Shown: positions 39,164-51,087 of the stretch, one piece after another
Layout: every line of letters starts with the position of its first letter
Position numbering within the stretch: the stretch's first letter is position 1
Assembly: GCA_015075105.1 (NCBI GenBank)
Contig: JABTUZ010000001.1
Coordinates: 1,561,001 to 1,625,000 of the forward strand
Source of the DNA: Leptospiraceae bacterium
GTDB lineage: Bacteria; Spirochaetota; Leptospiria; Leptospirales; Leptospiraceae
Direction: 5' to 3'
DNA: 64,000 nt
Program-made: the position numbers and the translations under genes
Notes under the pieces: generated by a model
Databases searched by the model: none
Told to the model about the DNA's origin: nothing
The model's input: the letters and a program-made list of their open reading frames with translations, nothing else

Positions 39164-42100
39164 TTAGTTATTCTCAATTGTCTCAATTTTGATATTCTTT
39201 TTACTTCTTGTGTATTCATCATCTAAATCGGCTATATCTACAGTCTGCCCTGCCGTATCTGTGATAACAATATCCAGTGCAAGACCTCTTAACTCTTGAA
39301 CAAGAACGTTAAACGATTCAGGAATTCCAGGCTTAATTGCGTGGATACCTTTTACGATTGCTTCATAGATTCTTGCCCTTCCGAGCATATCGTCAGACTT
39401 GATTGTGAGTAGCTCTTGAAGTGTATGGCTTGCACCATAAGCCTCGAGTGCCCACACTTCCATTTCTCCGAGTCTTTGCCCTCCGAATTGTGCCTTTCCC
39501 CCAAGAGGTTGTTGTGTCACAAGTGAGTATGGTCCGGTCGATCTTGCGTGAATTTTATCATCCACCAAGTGGGCTAATTTCAATAAATAAATGTACCCGC
39601 AGAAAACTTCATTAATGAAAGGTTCTCCAGTCCTACCATCAAATAACTTAAACTTGGAGTTGAGTGGTAGCCCAGCTTCTTTGCAATACTCTGCAATATC
39701 GGATTCTGATGCCCCATCAAATACAGGAGTCTCAAAATTGATATTTAATTTCTTGGCTGCAAACCCAAGTTGAGTTTCAAAAATCTGCCCAAGATTCATA
39801 CGAGAAGGTACACCAAGTGGATTGAGTACAACATCCAATGGAGTCCCATCTGCCATGTAAGGCATATCTTCTTCAGCGAGTACTCTAGAAACAACTCCCT
39901 TGTTTCCGTGTCTCCCTGCCATTTTATCTCCCACAAGCAGTTTTCTTTTTCTTGCAACATAAACTTTTACAAGCTCTTCTACTCCTGCTGCAAGATCATC
40001 TCCTTTATCTCTGGAGTAACGTTTAATATCAATTACAGTTCCCTCATTTCCATTTGGGAGTCTGAGAGATGAATCTCTCACTTCTTTTGCCTTTTCTCCA
40101 AATATAGAATGGAGCAACTTGTACTCTGGAGTTAAATCAGTTTCACCTTTCGGTGTAACCATCCCGACCAAAATATCTCCGGCTTTTACCTCAGCGCCAA
40201 TTCGAATCACCCCGGTTTCGTCTAAATCACGAAAAGCCTTGTCGGAAAGATTGGGAATATCACGAGTGATTTGCTCTTGACCGAGCTTTGTCTCTCTCGC
40301 TTGGATTTCAAATTCCTCTATATGAATAGAAGTGAATACATCATCTTTTACGACTTTTTCACTAATTAGAATAGCGTCCTCAAAGTTAAATCCTTCCCAC
40401 GGCATAAACCCGACCAATACATTTCTTCCGAGTGCTAAATACCCGTCATCAACCGCAGGCCCGTCTGCAAGAATTGTTCCTTTTTGAACTAAATTCCCTT
40501 CATCGTCAAATCTTTCTCCATAAACAATCTGACCCGCTAAATTAGCGCCTTTGACAACATTTGCACCTTCTTTGACAGTTGGAGTAAACTCTTTGCCGCT
40601 ACTTGTTAAATTGTAGTTGAACTTTTCGCCATCTACTGAAGTTAATTCAATTTTTTCTTTTGTAACTTTTGTAATCTTTCCGGCTTCGTCTGCCAAGATA
40701 CATGACACTGAGGGTCTTTGATTAAAACAAGTACCTTGGTTTGTCTTCTTATATTTTACATAAGGATAATATACCGGATCCTTGTTTCCATCTTCCTTGA
40801 CTGTGACCCCGGAGGAATCAACCTTCATCACTACTCCATCTTTTTTAGCTACGACACAAATTCTGGAATCGTAAGCGGTTCTACCTTCCATCCCTGTTCC
40901 TACGAAAGGACACTCCTCTACAAGTAGTGGAACAGCTTGACGCTGCATATTCGATCCCATTAACGCACGGTTTGCATCGTCGTGCTCTAAGAATGGAATT
41001 AGCGCGGTAGAAACAGCCACCACTTGCATTGGAGCCAAGTCCATGTATTGGATCTCGTTTGGATTTCTAAAAGGGAAGTCCGACCTATGCCTAGTTGAAA
41101 TTAATTTATTCTTAAAATCACCCTTCTCATCTGTTTGGGCAGAGGCTTGCGCAATGTAATAATACTCTTCCTTGTCCGCAGTTAAAAATTCGATTTGCTT
41201 TTGAGGTTTCCCACTTTTTACCAATCTATATGGAGTTTCTAAAAATCCGTAATCATTCACTCTTGCAAATGAAGACATAGATAAAATCAAACCGATGTTT
41301 GGACCCTCAGGAGTTTCAATCGGACACATTCTACCGTAATGACTATAATGCACGTCACGCACTTCAAAACCAGCTCTGTCTCTGGAAAGTCCACCGGGAC
41401 CGAGCGCATTCAGCCTTCTCTTGTGGGTCAACTCTGCCAATGGATTTGTTTGATCCATAAATTGAGAAAGTTGAGAAGAGCCAAAAAACTCATTAATCAC
41501 AGCAGTAATCGGTTTAATAGAAATTAATAATTGTGGAGTCTGCTGCTCAATTTCTTGTACAGTCATCCTTTCTTTTATCACCCTTTCCATTCTTGTAAAG
41601 CCAAGCTTTATCTGATTGCTTAATAACTCACCGATAGATCGAATTCTTCTATTGCCGAGATGATCAATATCATCCGGGTAATAATTTTCAGCTTCAGAGA
41701 TAAGCATCACAAGATAACGAATGGCTTCCTTTATATCCTCAGGTCTAAGTACTCTATCTGTGCAGTTTTTAAAATCTTTTGGATTGTTAAATTCAAACTT
41801 ACTGTTGATTTTATATCTACCGACTTTTCCGAGATCAAAAGTCTTCGGGCTAAAAAATAATCTCTTTAATTCAGCTTGGGCGTTTTCGATAGTAGAAGGC
41901 TCGCCCGGTCTCATAATCAGATGGAACTTTTTAATCGCATCCTCGTAATCGTTTACCCCGTCTTTTTCGAGACAGTTGATTATCGTTACATTGTCCTTCC
42001 CAGCCGGAAATTCAATAAGGTCAACTTCCTTGACTTTCATTTCCTTTAAAATATCAATATTGTCTTCATTGATTTTAGAGCCGGCTTCGAGCATAATCTC

Positions 42101-42844
42101 GCCGTTCTCGTAGTTAATCACATCTGCAATAGCTCTTCGTCCAAGAATTTTTTTCAACTCTTTAGGGGTAGCACCTGCAATCCTATACTTGGAGGATGTA
42201 TAAAATAATCTTAGAACTTCTTCATTTGTCCCTACACCTAATGCTTTTATGAGAAGAGTAGCCGGAAATTTCTTTTTTCTGTCAATTTTTGCGACAAGGA
42301 TATTCTTGTTGTCCATTTCAAATTCAAGCCATGACCCTCTATACGGAATCACTCTCGCAGAAAATACACTCTTTAAAGGATCAAAAGAGAAAAATATACC
42401 AGGAGAACGGTGCAACTGACTTACAACTACTCTTTCTGCTCCATTGATGATGAATGTCCCTTGCTCTGTCATTATTGGGAGATCGCCCAAATACACTACT
42501 TGCTCTCGAATCTCACCTGTTTCTTTTATGATAAGGCGAATGACCGCCTTCAAAGGGACAGCGTAAGAAGAATCGGTGTCCTTGCATTCTTGAGGATTAC
42601 GTCTAACGTCCCCAAGTATATAATGCCCATACTCCATAACTATATCATTATTAGGGCTTTCTATAGGAAATGTTTCACGAAGGACTGCTTCAAGTCCTTG
42701 ATTTTTTCTTTTAGAAGGGTCTTTTACATCAGCCTGTATAAACCAATCAAAAGATTTTTGTTGAATTTGTATGAGATTGGGTAGATAGTCTAAATTGGTT
42801 ATTTTCCCAAAATTGACTCTTTTTCTTTCAGTATGTGCACTCAT
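39164..42844 (-). CDS. rpoB: DNA-directed RNA polymerase subunit beta
   Basis: Beta forms the other half of the active cleft and the rifampicin pocket. The pocket region is [20 protein letters not shown] followed by [19 protein letters not shown]. The residue matching E. coli Ser531 is Asn (N479 here, codon at 41408-41410), the substitution described for naturally rifampicin-resistant spirochaetes. The [15 protein letters not shown] catalytic region is intact. 1226 aa. It is preceded by a 250-nt gap with a hairpin after rplL. Confidence 0.98.
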   Translation of the reverse strand: MSAHTERKRVNFGKITNLDYLPNLIQIQQKSFDWFIQADVKDPSKRKNQGLEAVLRETFPIESPNNDIVMEYGHYILGDVRRNPQECKDTDSSYAVPLKAVIRLIIKETGEIREQVVYLGDLPIMTEQGTFIINGAERVVVSQLHRSPGIFFSFDPLKSVFSARVIPYRGSWLEFEMDNKNILVAKIDRKKKFPATLLIKALGVGTNEEVLRLFYTSSKYRIAGATPKELKKILGRRAIADVINYENGEIMLEAGSKINEDNIDILKEMKVKEVDLIEFPAGKDNVTIINCLEKDGVNDYEDAIKKFHLIMRPGEPSTIENAQAELKRLFFSPKTFDLGKVGRYKINSKFEFNNPKDFKNCTDRVLRPEDIKEAIRYLVMLISEAENYYPDDIDHLGNRRIRSIGELLSNQIKLGFTRMERVIKERMTVQEIEQQTPQLLISIKPITAVINEFFGSSQLSQFMDQTNPLAELTHKRRLNALGPGGLSRDRAGFEVRDVHYSHYGRMCPIETPEGPNIGLILSMSSFARVNDYGFLETPYRLVKSGKPQKQIEFLTADKEEYYYIAQASAQTDEKGDFKNKLISTRHRSDFPFRNPNEIQYMDLAPMQVVAVSTALIPFLEHDDANRALMGSNMQRQAVPLLVEECPFVGTGMEGRTAYDSRICVVAKKDGVVMKVDSSGVTVKEDGNKDPVYYPYVKYKKTNQGTCFNQRPSVSCILADEAGKITKVTKEKIELTSVDGEKFNYNLTSSGKEFTPTVKEGANVVKGANLAGQIVYGERFDDEGNLVQKGTILADGPAVDDGYLALGRNVLVGFMPWEGFNFEDAILISEKVVKDDVFTSIHIEEFEIQARETKLGQEQITRDIPNLSDKAFRDLDETGVIRIGAEVKAGDILVGMVTPKGETDLTPEYKLLHSIFGEKAKEVRDSSLRLPNGNEGTVIDIKRYSRDKGDDLAAGVEELVKVYVARKRKLLVGDKMAGRHGNKGVVSRVLAEEDMPYMADGTPLDVVLNPLGVPSRMNLGQIFETQLGFAAKKLNINFETPVFDGASESDIAEYCKEAGLPLNSKFKLFDGRTGEPFINEVFCGYIYLLKLAHLVDDKIHARSTGPYSLVTQQPLGGKAQFGGQRLGEMEVWALEAYGASHTLQELLTIKSDDMLGRARIYEAIVKGIHAIKPGIPESFNVLVQELRGLALDIVITDTAGQTVDIADLDDEYTRSKKNIKIETIENN

Positions 42845-43019
42845 TCCGTGACACTCCTAATTGTAAAAATAATTTATGACACTACAATTCATTCCATGAG
42901 AACTCAAAGAATTGAACAATATACTAGTCAATGGTATTTACACCATAGTTTTTAAGTTGAAAAAACGAATCTGCGACTATAGGTATCAATGCCATTTGTA
43001 TAAGATGAAAAACCACTAA

Positions 43020-43050
43020 TACGACGAAATGAAAATTCCATTTCGCCGTA
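43020..43050 (-). promoter_or_regulatory. strong hairpin in the rplL-rpoB gap
   Basis: On the minus strand TACGGCGAAATG pairs with CATTTCGTCGTA (12 bp, one G-T) across a 7-nt loop. It lies 45 nt after the rplL stop. In E. coli this same gap holds a partial terminator and an RNase III site, so attenuation or processing is likely here too. A weak T stretch (GGTTTTT) follows at a distance of a few bases. Confidence 0.6.
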
Positions 43051-43094
43051 TCAAAAAATATTTGTAAGTGAGTCAATAGTCTTTGTAAAAACTA

Positions 43095-43478
43095 TTATTT
43101 TACTTCTATCGATGCACCAACTGCTTCAAGTTTTTTCTTGATGTCATTGGCTTCATCTTTGGAAATATTTTCTTTAACAGGTTTTCCACCAGCTTCTACA
43201 AGGTCTTTCGCTTCTTTCAATCCGAGGCCTGTAATCTCACGAACAACCTTAATCACATCAATTTTTTTATCTCCGTGGGCTTTCAAGATAACACTAACTT
43301 GAGCTTCTTCTTCTGCTGCTGCCGCACTTCCCCCACCCGCCGCAACCGCTGCAACTGCAACCGGTGCTGCTGCAGAAATTCCAAATTTAGTTTCCATTGC
43401 CTTAACAAGGTCTGCTGCCTGAACTAATGTAAGATTCCCGATTTGCTCGAGTAAATTTTCTGTTGATACTGCTGACAT
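43095..43478 (-). CDS. rplL: 50S ribosomal protein L7/L12
   Basis: L12 dimers form the flexible stalk that recruits translational GTPases. The N-terminal dimer domain, an Ala/Gly hinge ([20 protein letters not shown]) and the C-terminal domain [20 protein letters not shown] are present. 127 aa. It is followed by a hairpin and a 250-nt gap before rpoB, consistent with its higher demand. Confidence 0.98.
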   Translation of the reverse strand: MSAVSTENLLEQIGNLTLVQAADLVKAMETKFGISAAAPVAVAAVAAGGGSAAAAEEEAQVSVILKAHGDKKIDVIKVVREITGLGLKEAKDLVEAGGKPVKENISKDEANDIKKKLEAVGASIEVK

Positions 43479-43513
43479 TTTTTTCTCCTTAATTTCCCTT
43501 TAAAAATGATTAC

Positions 43514-44044
43514 TTATTTTCCGTTTTTTTCTGCTACAGCTCGAATTCCTCTTGCAAGCGAAGCCATAATTTGATTGATTCCAACCGCAATAGACCTCGC
43601 AGGTGCATTGAGTCCTCCTGCAATTTGAGCCAAAATTTCTTCCTTGGAAGGAAGACCCGCTATACTTTGAACACCTTTCGCATCGAGTAATTCCCCGTCA
43701 ATAAACCCTGCCTTGACTACAAGATTTTCATTCGTTTTTGAAAAATCTTTACAAACCTTTGCAACTTCCGGCAATTTTTCATCAGAAAAAACTGCTGCAA
43801 TCGGACCCTTGTAGCTTTCTCCAAAATCAATATTTCTTTCTTTATGTTTAGAGGATTCTTTTAGAGCACGAAGGAATAGGTTATTTTTGACAACCTTCAA
43901 CTCCGATCCGATAGATCGAAATTGTCTTCGTAAACCCTCCATATCCTCAACTGTCAATCCACTATAGGAAACTAAAATAAAGTTCCCTTTATCTTCAAGC
44001 CTTTCTTTTAAATAAGCTACTTGAGTTTTCTTCTCTGCATTCAT
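43514..44044 (-). CDS. rplJ: 50S ribosomal protein L10
   Basis: L10 anchors L12 dimers to the ribosome. It has [20 protein letters not shown], the [13 protein letters not shown] segment and a C-terminal L12-binding helix ([32 protein letters not shown] region). 176 aa. Only 11 nt separate it from rplA, so no long L10 leader exists. Confidence 0.97.
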   Translation of the reverse strand: MNAEKKTQVAYLKERLEDKGNFILVSYSGLTVEDMEGLRRQFRSIGSELKVVKNNLFLRALKESSKHKERNIDFGESYKGPIAAVFSDEKLPEVAKVCKDFSKTNENLVVKAGFIDGELLDAKGVQSIAGLPSKEEILAQIAGGLNAPARSIAVGINQIMASLARGIRAVAEKNGK

Positions 44045-44055
44045 AATTTTCTCTT

Positions 44056-44748
44056 CTAACTAACCGTATTCACTATTTCTTTAACATCTACTTTTACACC
44101 ATGACCCATAGTGGCAGAGACTGAAAAAGATTTCAAGTATTCTCCCTTGGCATCAGACGGCTTATCTTTTTGGATTGCAGCAATTACTGATTTTACATTA
44201 TCCAAAAGTTTAGAGCTATCAAAGGAAATTTTCCCAACTCCAAGATGAATCACTCCACCCTTATCGGGTCTGTATTCTACTCGCCCGCTTTTTAATTCAT
44301 TCACAGCTTTTACTACATCTGTTGTCACTGTTCCTGCTTTGGGCTTTGGCATTAGTCCTTTTCTACCGAGAACCGGACCCAATTTACCTACATCTTTCAT
44401 CATATCAGGTGTTGCAACACAAGCATCAAAATCTGTCCAACCACCGGAAACTTTTTCAATTAAATCCATGTCCCCCACAAAATCTGCACCGGCAGACTTG
44501 GCTTCATTTTGTTTTTCACCTTTACAGAAAACAAGAACCCTTACTTTTTTTCCTGTTCCGTGAGGAAGAGAAATTGTTCCTCTTACATTTTGAAGGCTCT
44601 TGTAATTGATTTTTGTAGCTACTTCTAAACTACCGTCAAATTTTGAATAGGAGGTAGCCTTCGCAAGATCAATTGCCTCTGAAAGTGGATATACTTTTGT
44701 CTTATCCACCTTATCTTTTAGAGCTTTGTATTTCTTTCCGCGTTTCAT
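44056..44748 (-). CDS. rplA: 50S ribosomal protein L1
   Basis: L1 forms the mobile stalk near the E site. ATG 44748 gives 230 aa, [20 protein letters not shown]. The open frame extends 15 codons upstream into rplK and is rejected. It has [22 protein letters not shown] and [19 protein letters not shown]1 usually represses its own operon. Confidence 0.97.
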   Translation of the reverse strand: MKRGKKYKALKDKVDKTKVYPLSEAIDLAKATSYSKFDGSLEVATKINYKSLQNVRGTISLPHGTGKKVRVLVFCKGEKQNEAKSAGADFVGDMDLIEKVSGGWTDFDACVATPDMMKDVGKLGPVLGRKGLMPKPKAGTVTTDVVKAVNELKSGRVEYRPDKGGVIHLGVGKISFDSSKLLDNVKSVIAAIQKDKPSDAKGEYLKSFSVSATMGHGVKVDVKEIVNTVS

Positions 44749-44753
44749 AATTT

Positions 44754-45188
44754 CTAATTTACTCCTTCTACAGATACACCCATAGACTGACATGTTCCTG
44801 CAATAATTTTTATAGCTGCATTTACATCGTTTGCATTCAAATCTTTCATTTTCATTTGAGCAATTTCTTCCAATTGTTTTTTGGTAATACTCCCAACTTT
44901 TGCTTTATGAGGAGTGCCTGATCCAGATTCAATACCGAGTGCTTTTTTTACCAATAAGGCAGCCGGTGGAGATTTAGTAATAAAAGTAAAACTTCTGTCA
45001 CTAAATACCGTAATCACTACAGGTAGCTTGTATCCGATCTGCCCTTGAGTTTTAGCATTGAACTGTTTGCAAAACTCCATTATATTTAAACCCGCCTGTC
45101 CAAGTGCAGGTCCCACAGGTGGAGCCGGATTTGCCTTCCCTGCTTCTACTTGAAGTTTAATCTGCTTTATTACTTTTTTTGCCGCCAT
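44754..45188 (-). CDS. rplK: 50S ribosomal protein L11
   Basis: L11 forms the base of the L12 stalk and is the thiostrepton target. It begins [20 protein letters not shown], then [20 protein letters not shown] and the C-terminal RNA-binding domain [28 protein letters not shown] in shortened form. 144 aa. Confidence 0.98.
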   Translation of the reverse strand: MAAKKVIKQIKLQVEAGKANPAPPVGPALGQAGLNIMEFCKQFNAKTQGQIGYKLPVVITVFSDRSFTFITKSPPAALLVKKALGIESGSGTPHKAKVGSITKKQLEEIAQMKMKDLNANDVNAAIKIIAGTCQSMGVSVEGVN

Positions 45189-45223
45189 GTATATTGTCCT
45201 TTTAATTTCCCATAGTATTGATT

Positions 45224-45763
45224 TTAAATTTTACTAACCTGCAAATAATCTAATTCGACAGGAGTTGACCTTCCAAAAATTTCTACCTTGACTCTCAGCC
45301 TTCCTTTATCTGGAAATATTTCATCCACTAAACCGTTAAAGTTCGCAAAGGGCCCGTCTATAATTTTTAAATTATCACCTACATTGAATAGTAGTCTTGG
45401 CTTAACAGGCTCTTCAGACTGAACATCCCCCATCTCCGCAAAAAGATTTTTCACTTCTTCTAAAGTCAGTGCTTCAGGCCCTTTTAATCTCGGCCCAACA
45501 AAAGTAGATACAGAAGGTAAACTCTGAATCATAAATTGCAGATCGTCATCCATATCCATTTCAATTAAAACATACCCGGGCATTATCTTTTTTTTGGATA
45601 TTTTTTTCTTGCCATTTTTCATTTCGGCAACATCCATCGTAGGTATCTCGATTTGACTTATTTTTTCAGTCAGGTTATTCTGAGAGACTAACTTTTCAAT
45701 GTTAGCTTTCACTTTATTCTCATGCCCGGAATAAACCTGCAATACATACCATTTGAGTGCCAT
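45224..45763 (-). CDS. nusG: transcription termination/antitermination protein NusG
   Basis: NusG binds RNA polymerase and links it to Rho or to S10 of the leading ribosome. The N-terminal NGN domain starts [21 protein letters not shown] and the C-terminal KOW domain is [20 protein letters not shown]. 179 aa, the short form without inserted domains. Confidence 0.97.
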   Translation of the reverse strand: MALKWYVLQVYSGHENKVKANIEKLVSQNNLTEKISQIEIPTMDVAEMKNGKKKISKKKIMPGYVLIEMDMDDDLQFMIQSLPSVSTFVGPRLKGPEALTLEEVKNLFAEMGDVQSEEPVKPRLLFNVGDNLKIIDGPFANFNGLVDEIFPDKGRLRVKVEIFGRSTPVELDYLQVSKI

Positions 45764-45797
45764 ATTTTTTATGCCATTTTCCGTTTATATAATCCGA

Positions 45798-45980
45798 TTA
45801 ACCTACAAAACTCCACATCCAGGTTAGAGCCTTGAGAAATATTGCATCCGTAAAAAATAAAAATAAAGAAAAAACGATAACCGTAAAAAGAACTACTATT
45901 GTAGAATTTACCACTTCCTCTCTTGTGGGCCATTGAACCTTATCCAATTCCACTTTGCACTCTTGCAAAAACGTTTTCAA
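45798..45980 (-). CDS. secE: preprotein translocase subunit SecE
   Basis: SecE clamps SecY. This 60-aa form has only the amphipathic helix [20 protein letters not shown] and one membrane helix, like most bacteria outside the enterics, where SecE has three helices. It is the first protein gene after the two tRNAs. No rpmG is present, although L33 often lies here. Confidence 0.96.
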   Translation of the reverse strand: MKTFLQECKVELDKVQWPTREEVVNSTIVVLFTVIVFSLFLFFTDAIFLKALTWMWSFVG

Positions 45981-46033
45981 ACTTACCCCCTTACTTACAC
46001 CTTTTGAATCATTAAAGATTCTTCTCTACTGTT

Positions 46034-46107
<74 letters not shown>

Positions 46108-46118
46108 GGATCCTATTT

Positions 46119-46195
<77 letters not shown>

Positions 46196-46232
46196 CACAC
46201 CTTCTTTTGGCAGGAAATGACCAGAAATTCTC

Positions 46233-46261
46233 ATTATTTTTATACCCCCCTTTGCAGTCAA
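46233..46261 (-). promoter_or_regulatory. sigma70-like promoter for tRNA-Thr, tRNA-Trp, secE and the ribosomal superlocus
   Basis: On the minus strand TTGACT (46256-46261) and AATAAT (46233-46238) are exactly 17 nt apart, each one mismatch from consensus in the key positions. Transcription would begin near 46226, about 36 nt before the tRNA. The spacer has an unusual run of six G. Confidence 0.6.
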
Positions 46262-46335
46262 TAATATAATCATAAAGAGACTCAAATATTCATGGAAAGT
46301 TGACGTTAATAGTCTAATAGAGGGAAATTTTTTCA

Positions 46336-47505
46336 ATGAAATTGAACGTGAAAGACATTAAAAACGGTACAATTTTAGACGGCAAGGTCACCGATCTTGA
46401 AGGAAATACATTGTCCCCTACAAAAATCGTCTTCACTAAAGAATTTAGGGAGAAACTGAACGATAATAAAATTTCAGAAATCCTATACGAGCCAGAAATT
46501 GCCGATAAAAAAGAAAAATTAAAAGAAGACGAAACTATCGACATCATCTTAGAAAACTACCATTTCGGTATAGTTTCCAGAGAATCGATTCAAAGCTCCA
46601 TAACCAGTTTACGAAAGGTGACATTTGATTTTTTAAGAAGTCAAAACTCTATTGATTTTTATTCATGTAGATTTGCAGTCAGAGACATTTACAGAGAAAT
46701 CAGAAACAACCCTTCTGCTTTGGTGAATCTCATGGATATTCGATCTCACGATTACTATACACTTTGCCATTCGATCAATGTAGGAATCATCGCTCTAAAC
46801 CTCGCCATAAAAATGGGCTACAACGATGAGGAAGTTCAGCTCATCGGTCTTGGAGGCTTCTTACACGATATAGGGAAGATCGCAATACCTGCCTCTCTCA
46901 TAAATAAGACTGGAGTTTTGAGTGAAGAAGAAAAAAGAATAATGAAAAGCCACCCATCCCATTCCAAAAGAATTATGGAGAACGATAAAAATATTAATAA
47001 AAGAATTGTAAACATGGCTTACGAGCACCACGAAAGATTTGACGGAAAAGGCTATCCGAGAGGAATTTCAGGAGATACCTTAGACGACTATTCTGTCATC
47101 GTTGCCCTTGCCGATGTGTATGACGCACTCACTACTGTTCGTTCTTACAAGCCTGCCTTTTCACCCGAAGAATCTATTCAGGTAATTGAAACTTATACCG
47201 GAACTCACTTTGCTCCAAGGATTGCAGAAAAGTTTATCCATGATATTCAGTCTTCCATCCAATCCAAAAATCAACTCTCTAAAGGATTCCTTGTTCTGTT
47301 GAATACAGGAGAAATCGGTCAAATTGTAGATATCGTCGAAAACCCTATAGGACCTGAATTCACTGTGAGTATTTTGTCTGATCCAAAAACAGGAAAAGTA
47401 AAAAACACAAAAATTATTCGATTGGCAGAAGATGAAAAAAGAAAAATTGAAAGAACACTAAATCCAAAAGAAATCAATTTAGAAAATTATTCACTGAAAA
47501 AATAG
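46336..47505 (+). CDS. HD-GYP domain protein, probable cyclic di-GMP phosphodiesterase
   Basis: HD-GYP proteins hydrolyse c-di-GMP. The metal site HDIGK (177-181) and the signature HHERFDGKGYP (231-241) are complete, and DVYDALTTVRSYK follows. The first 130 residues form an N-terminal domain without a recognisable sensor or membrane segment, so it is cytosolic. The last 80 residues (GFLVLLNTGEIGQIVDIVENP) look like a small beta domain. It diverges from the tRNA-Thr promoter; a TATAAT lies at 46265-46270. It converges with the PBP gene 7 nt apart. Confidence 0.92.
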   Translation: MKLNVKDIKNGTILDGKVTDLEGNTLSPTKIVFTKEFREKLNDNKISEILYEPEIADKKEKLKEDETIDIILENYHFGIVSRESIQSSITSLRKVTFDFLRSQNSIDFYSCRFAVRDIYREIRNNPSALVNLMDIRSHDYYTLCHSINVGIIALNLAIKMGYNDEEVQLIGLGGFLHDIGKIAIPASLINKTGVLSEEEKRIMKSHPSHSKRIMENDKNINKRIVNMAYEHHERFDGKGYPRGISGDTLDDYSVIVALADVYDALTTVRSYKPAFSPEESIQVIETYTGTHFAPRIAEKFIHDIQSSIQSKNQLSKGFLVLLNTGEIGQIVDIVENPIGPEFTVSILSDPKTGKVKNTKIIRLAEDEKRKIERTLNPKEINLENYSLKK

Positions 47506-47512
47506 AGTATTT

Positions 47513-49963
47513 TTATTCCGTATTCACCTTGTATTTATCCGTCCTTCCTTTTCCGATTTCATCATCAGAAATCTTGTATTCCTGTTGAAGAAATTCTCTG
47601 AAATCGAGGGACTTCATATGGTCTCTTTCTCCATCGCACATTCTGTTTGCCGGAACTCCTTTGTATTGACCTGCAATCATAATCGGTTTTAGAGAGAGAG
47701 AAGATATTAATGGACATACACCGGGTCTAGGAGTCAAACCATTGATTGCACAAGTAGCACCATTCACTACATCCGGTGGAGCCGGGTCATTTCCGTATTC
47801 ATCTCCAAACTTAGGGTAATTTTTTCCGTCATAAAACCCTCTATATATCCTTCCCCAAGGTGCAACCACAGTCCCTGATGCAGTCTGACTCCTTCCTAAG
47901 GAAATTGTACTCTTATCAAAACCCATCCAAAACACGGTAGTGTATTTTGGGTCAAACCCACAAAACCACGCATTCGTATAGGAAGAGGTAGAGCCGGTTT
48001 TCCCTGCGGCTACCCCGTGGTAATTCCCCATTTCTTTATCTCTAAGAGAGCTGGACGCTGTGCCGGCTACGGCTACTTCGGTCAACATCCTTCTTAAAAT
48101 ATACGCTGTAGCTTCGGGAATTACTTGGATACTTCCATCTTTTGTTTCCAAAGCAAGTTTTCTTTGGACTTCGATTTCTTTATTAATCACGGTATTGCCG
48201 CTTTGGTCTATCACATAACGCACCGAAAAAGGAATTACATCTCTTCCTTTATTGGCTATAATCGCATAGCCAAGAGCCATCTCGTACGGAGTAAGCTCTG
48301 GAACTCCAAGAGAAAGTGCAGGTCCTGCTGGGAGTCTATTCTTGTTGATTTTTGTAAGTTTAGAAACAAAGTCTATGATTGCATCCGGTCCAACCCGAAA
48401 ATACACTTGTACAGAAACAATATTTATAGATAATGCCAAAGCTCTCGAAAGTGGAATCATTCCTTTAAACCCGCCTTCTATATCCTCTGGTGCCCAGCCT
48501 TGCCCATCGTCTGTCAAAGTCATTAGAGGTGCATCCATTATACCTGTTCCACTGGCTACGGCTCTTTCGTTTATTGCAGCGCCATAAACAAATGGTTTGA
48601 AGGCAGAACCAGTTTGCCTTCTTGCTTGCATGGCTCTATTGAACTGATTCTTAGGGGTAAATTTCGACCCACCCACCATTACTTGAATATAACCTGTAGA
48701 TGGCTCAATCGTAATCACTGCACCTTCTACATGAAGGTTTTCACTAAATACTGCGGATTGTCTTCTAAACTCCATCATTGCAGCAGACTCATTTTCGGTT
48801 GGAGTCAGAATAGAAAGTATCTCTCCCGCATCAAATAGCTCTTTTTCAAATTGAGATCGAAAATTGGCACGCTCATCGAGTCTTGTAATATCTAGATCAG
48901 CTATAGGGAAGATTCTTCCCATAGAGCGATAGATATCCACCAACTCTCTATCCACCCCACCTACATAGCTTTTATTAGCACCGTAAGCAATTTTATCTTG
49001 TTTTACTAAGGCTGCGTGCAATTCCTTATCTGCTATTTCTTGTTTTCGAATATCGAGAGTAGTATAGATTTTTAGTCCTGCGGTATATAGTGTTTCTTCT
49101 CCAAGCTCTTTTTCTAATTGTTGGCGAACATACTCAGTGAAATAAGGTGCTCTATCCATACGGTTTCCCCAAGTAGAGCTCGAAGGAGACTGGGTAATAA
49201 CAATCGGCCAATACCTCGCCCAAAAGTCAGAGTGAATCTTTTGTACGGATTGTTTAGGCAAATAACCGTTTGCGGACATCTGCTTCAAAACTTCAAGATG
49301 AGCGTTTTTAGAAATTTCAGGATTTTTAAAAGGAGAATATTTCACTGGAGCCTTTGGCAATCTGGCAAGAAGCGCTCCCTCTGCAAGGTCTAAATCCCTA
49401 ACGTCCTTTTGAAAATATACGGAAGCCGCAGAAGATAATCCGGTAGAGCCATGCCCTAAATATATCAGATTAAAATATATTTCAAGTATTTCTTCTTTCG
49501 TATATTCTTCTTCTATTTGCAGCGTGAGTAAAGCCTCTATAAATTTTCTAGTAAAGTTTCTCTTGCTGTTTTGAAGTATGGCTTTTGATAATTGCTGTGT
49601 GAGAGTGGAGCCTCCCTGTTTAATCTTAAAATGAATAAGATTCACTAAAGCTGCTCTCGCTATCGCTACAAAATCAATTCCAAAATGATTGAAGAAATTA
49701 TTGTCTTCCACGGAAAGAAAAGCATTGATTACGTGAGGGGGAATATCCTGATATTTTAATAATTCTTGTTTGTGCCGAAATAATTCTGCAAAAGATATTC
49801 CATTGATGTCGTACAATCTGGTTGGGGTGGTAGGTTGGTATGTTGACAATCTTGCAAGCTCTTCTCCCTTATCCACCTCCGACAAAATATATCCGAAAAA
49901 TCCACCACCAAATAATGATATAAACAGAAATGTAATGATAAAAAATTTTTTAGAGTTATCCAT
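47513..49963 (-). CDS. penicillin-binding protein 1A-type (bifunctional glycosyltransferase/transpeptidase)
   Basis: Class A PBPs polymerise and crosslink peptidoglycan in the periplasm. One N-terminal membrane helix (about 7-28) is followed by the GT51 domain with [14 protein letters not shown] (catalytic E86) and [13 protein letters not shown]. The transpeptidase domain has SAFK (in [10 protein letters not shown]), SIN (in [11 protein letters not shown]) and KTGST. 816 aa. The region between the two domains is expanded as in PBP1a. It shares no operon sign with the upstream hydrolase gene, which starts its own reading frame 4 nt away. Confidence 0.95.
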   Translation of the reverse strand: MDNSKKFFIITFLFISLFGGGFFGYILSEVDKGEELARLSTYQPTTPTRLYDINGISFAELFRHKQELLKYQDIPPHVINAFLSVEDNNFFNHFGIDFVAIARAALVNLIHFKIKQGGSTLTQQLSKAILQNSKRNFTRKFIEALLTLQIEEEYTKEEILEIYFNLIYLGHGSTGLSSAASVYFQKDVRDLDLAEGALLARLPKAPVKYSPFKNPEISKNAHLEVLKQMSANGYLPKQSVQKIHSDFWARYWPIVITQSPSSSTWGNRMDRAPYFTEYVRQQLEKELGEETLYTAGLKIYTTLDIRKQEIADKELHAALVKQDKIAYGANKSYVGGVDRELVDIYRSMGRIFPIADLDITRLDERANFRSQFEKELFDAGEILSILTPTENESAAMMEFRRQSAVFSENLHVEGAVITIEPSTGYIQVMVGGSKFTPKNQFNRAMQARRQTGSAFKPFVYGAAINERAVASGTGIMDAPLMTLTDDGQGWAPEDIEGGFKGMIPLSRALALSINIVSVQVYFRVGPDAIIDFVSKLTKINKNRLPAGPALSLGVPELTPYEMALGYAIIANKGRDVIPFSVRYVIDQSGNTVINKEIEVQRKLALETKDGSIQVIPEATAYILRRMLTEVAVAGTASSSLRDKEMGNYHGVAAGKTGSTSSYTNAWFCGFDPKYTTVFWMGFDKSTISLGRSQTASGTVVAPWGRIYRGFYDGKNYPKFGDEYGNDPAPPDVVNGATCAINGLTPRPGVCPLISSLSLKPIMIAGQYKGVPANRMCDGERDHMKSLDFREFLQQEYKISDDEIGKGRTDKYKVNTE

Positions 49964-49967
49964 AAAT

Positions 49968-50921
49968 TTATAATTGAAATTGAAGACCTTCTCTTGCTAA
50001 ATGTATATTCAATTTTGCACCACCAAGATTTTTTTTGTGTTCTATCGCATCTTCCAAAATTTCAAAAACCTTTTTGTCGTTGTACGCAGGCTCATGGTGA
50101 GTGAGTACAAGATTTTTCACTTCCCAGATTGTAGCACAATTCACCGCCATAGTGTAGGAAGTATGCCCCCAATCGAATTTAGCAAAAGACTCATCTAAAG
50201 TGTATTGTGAGTCTATTACCAATAAATCAGCACCACCGAAAAAATCAGATTTATTTTTGATATCAGGTAAATCTTCTCCTGTGAATTCTGCGTCAGTCGC
50301 AAACACAAAAAATTTACCGTGGTCTCTGAATCTATACGCATAAGAACCCCCTGGATGTTTTAGAGGATGAGCGTCCACTACGAGACCATCAGGAAAACGA
50401 ATCTCTTCATTTTCTTTAATCGTGATAAAATTCTTTTTTGAAGCCGTACCGTGGAAGGGCATAGGAAAGTATTCCTTTTCCTGCTGCTGGATAAGTCTCT
50501 GTTCTAAATCTGGATAAGGAGAATAGAAATTCAATACATTTCCAGGTATATACATGGGCTTAAAAAATGGGAACCCTTGGATATGATCCCAGTGGGTGTG
50601 GGTTATAAAAATATTCAGCTCGCCCTTTCCCTTTCCCAAATCTGTTTTCATTAGCTCATCGCCCAGTACCCTGCCACCCGTACCGCAATCTGCGACATAC
50701 GTATTTCCCGCTTTGGAAGTAACCGTAACACAAGTAGTGTCTCCACCCATTGTGTATTTCAAATTATCAGGGAGAGATTGATAAAAACTCGGAATTGTAT
50801 TTTTTGAAAATTCTGCGCTATCTACAAATTTCTCTAAAATTTCAATAACCTTAGATTTGTATTCCTGATTTCTAAGTGGAGCGGCCATAGAACCGCGAGT
50901 TCCGTACAATTTTATATTCAA
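49968..50921 (-). CDS. metallo-beta-lactamase-fold hydrolase
   Basis: The binuclear metal site HTHWDH (108-113) sits in [17 protein letters not shown], with later ligands in [15 protein letters not shown] and LTHHEPAY. The fold subtype resembles RNase Z/PhnP-like phosphodiesterases (GTRGSMAAP start, GGDTTCVTV strand). Such proteins in Leptospira are often annotated as class II cAMP phosphodiesterase-like, but the substrate cannot be derived here. 317 aa, cytosolic. It ends 4 nt before the PBP start, so the two may be cotranscribed. Confidence 0.88.
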   Translation of the reverse strand: MNIKLYGTRGSMAAPLRNQEYKSKVIEILEKFVDSAEFSKNTIPSFYQSLPDNLKYTMGGDTTCVTVTSKAGNTYVADCGTGGRVLGDELMKTDLGKGKGELNIFITHTHWDHIQGFPFFKPMYIPGNVLNFYSPYPDLEQRLIQQQEKEYFPMPFHGTASKKNFITIKENEEIRFPDGLVVDAHPLKHPGGSYAYRFRDHGKFFVFATDAEFTGEDLPDIKNKSDFFGGADLLVIDSQYTLDESFAKFDWGHTSYTMAVNCATIWEVKNLVLTHHEPAYNDKKVFEILEDAIEHKKNLGGAKLNIHLAREGLQFQL

Positions 50922-51087
50922 TGTAGTTTGATGAGGGTTATTCCTTATATACTTGTGCCAATCTAAAAATCCTTGTACTTTTTACAACTTATTATAATTG
51001 AAATCCATTCTATAAATTGAGAAAAATAAAGACCTCCGCTATAAAATTTCGCTTTTTTATAAATGAGAACATAAAATTCATGGTATT

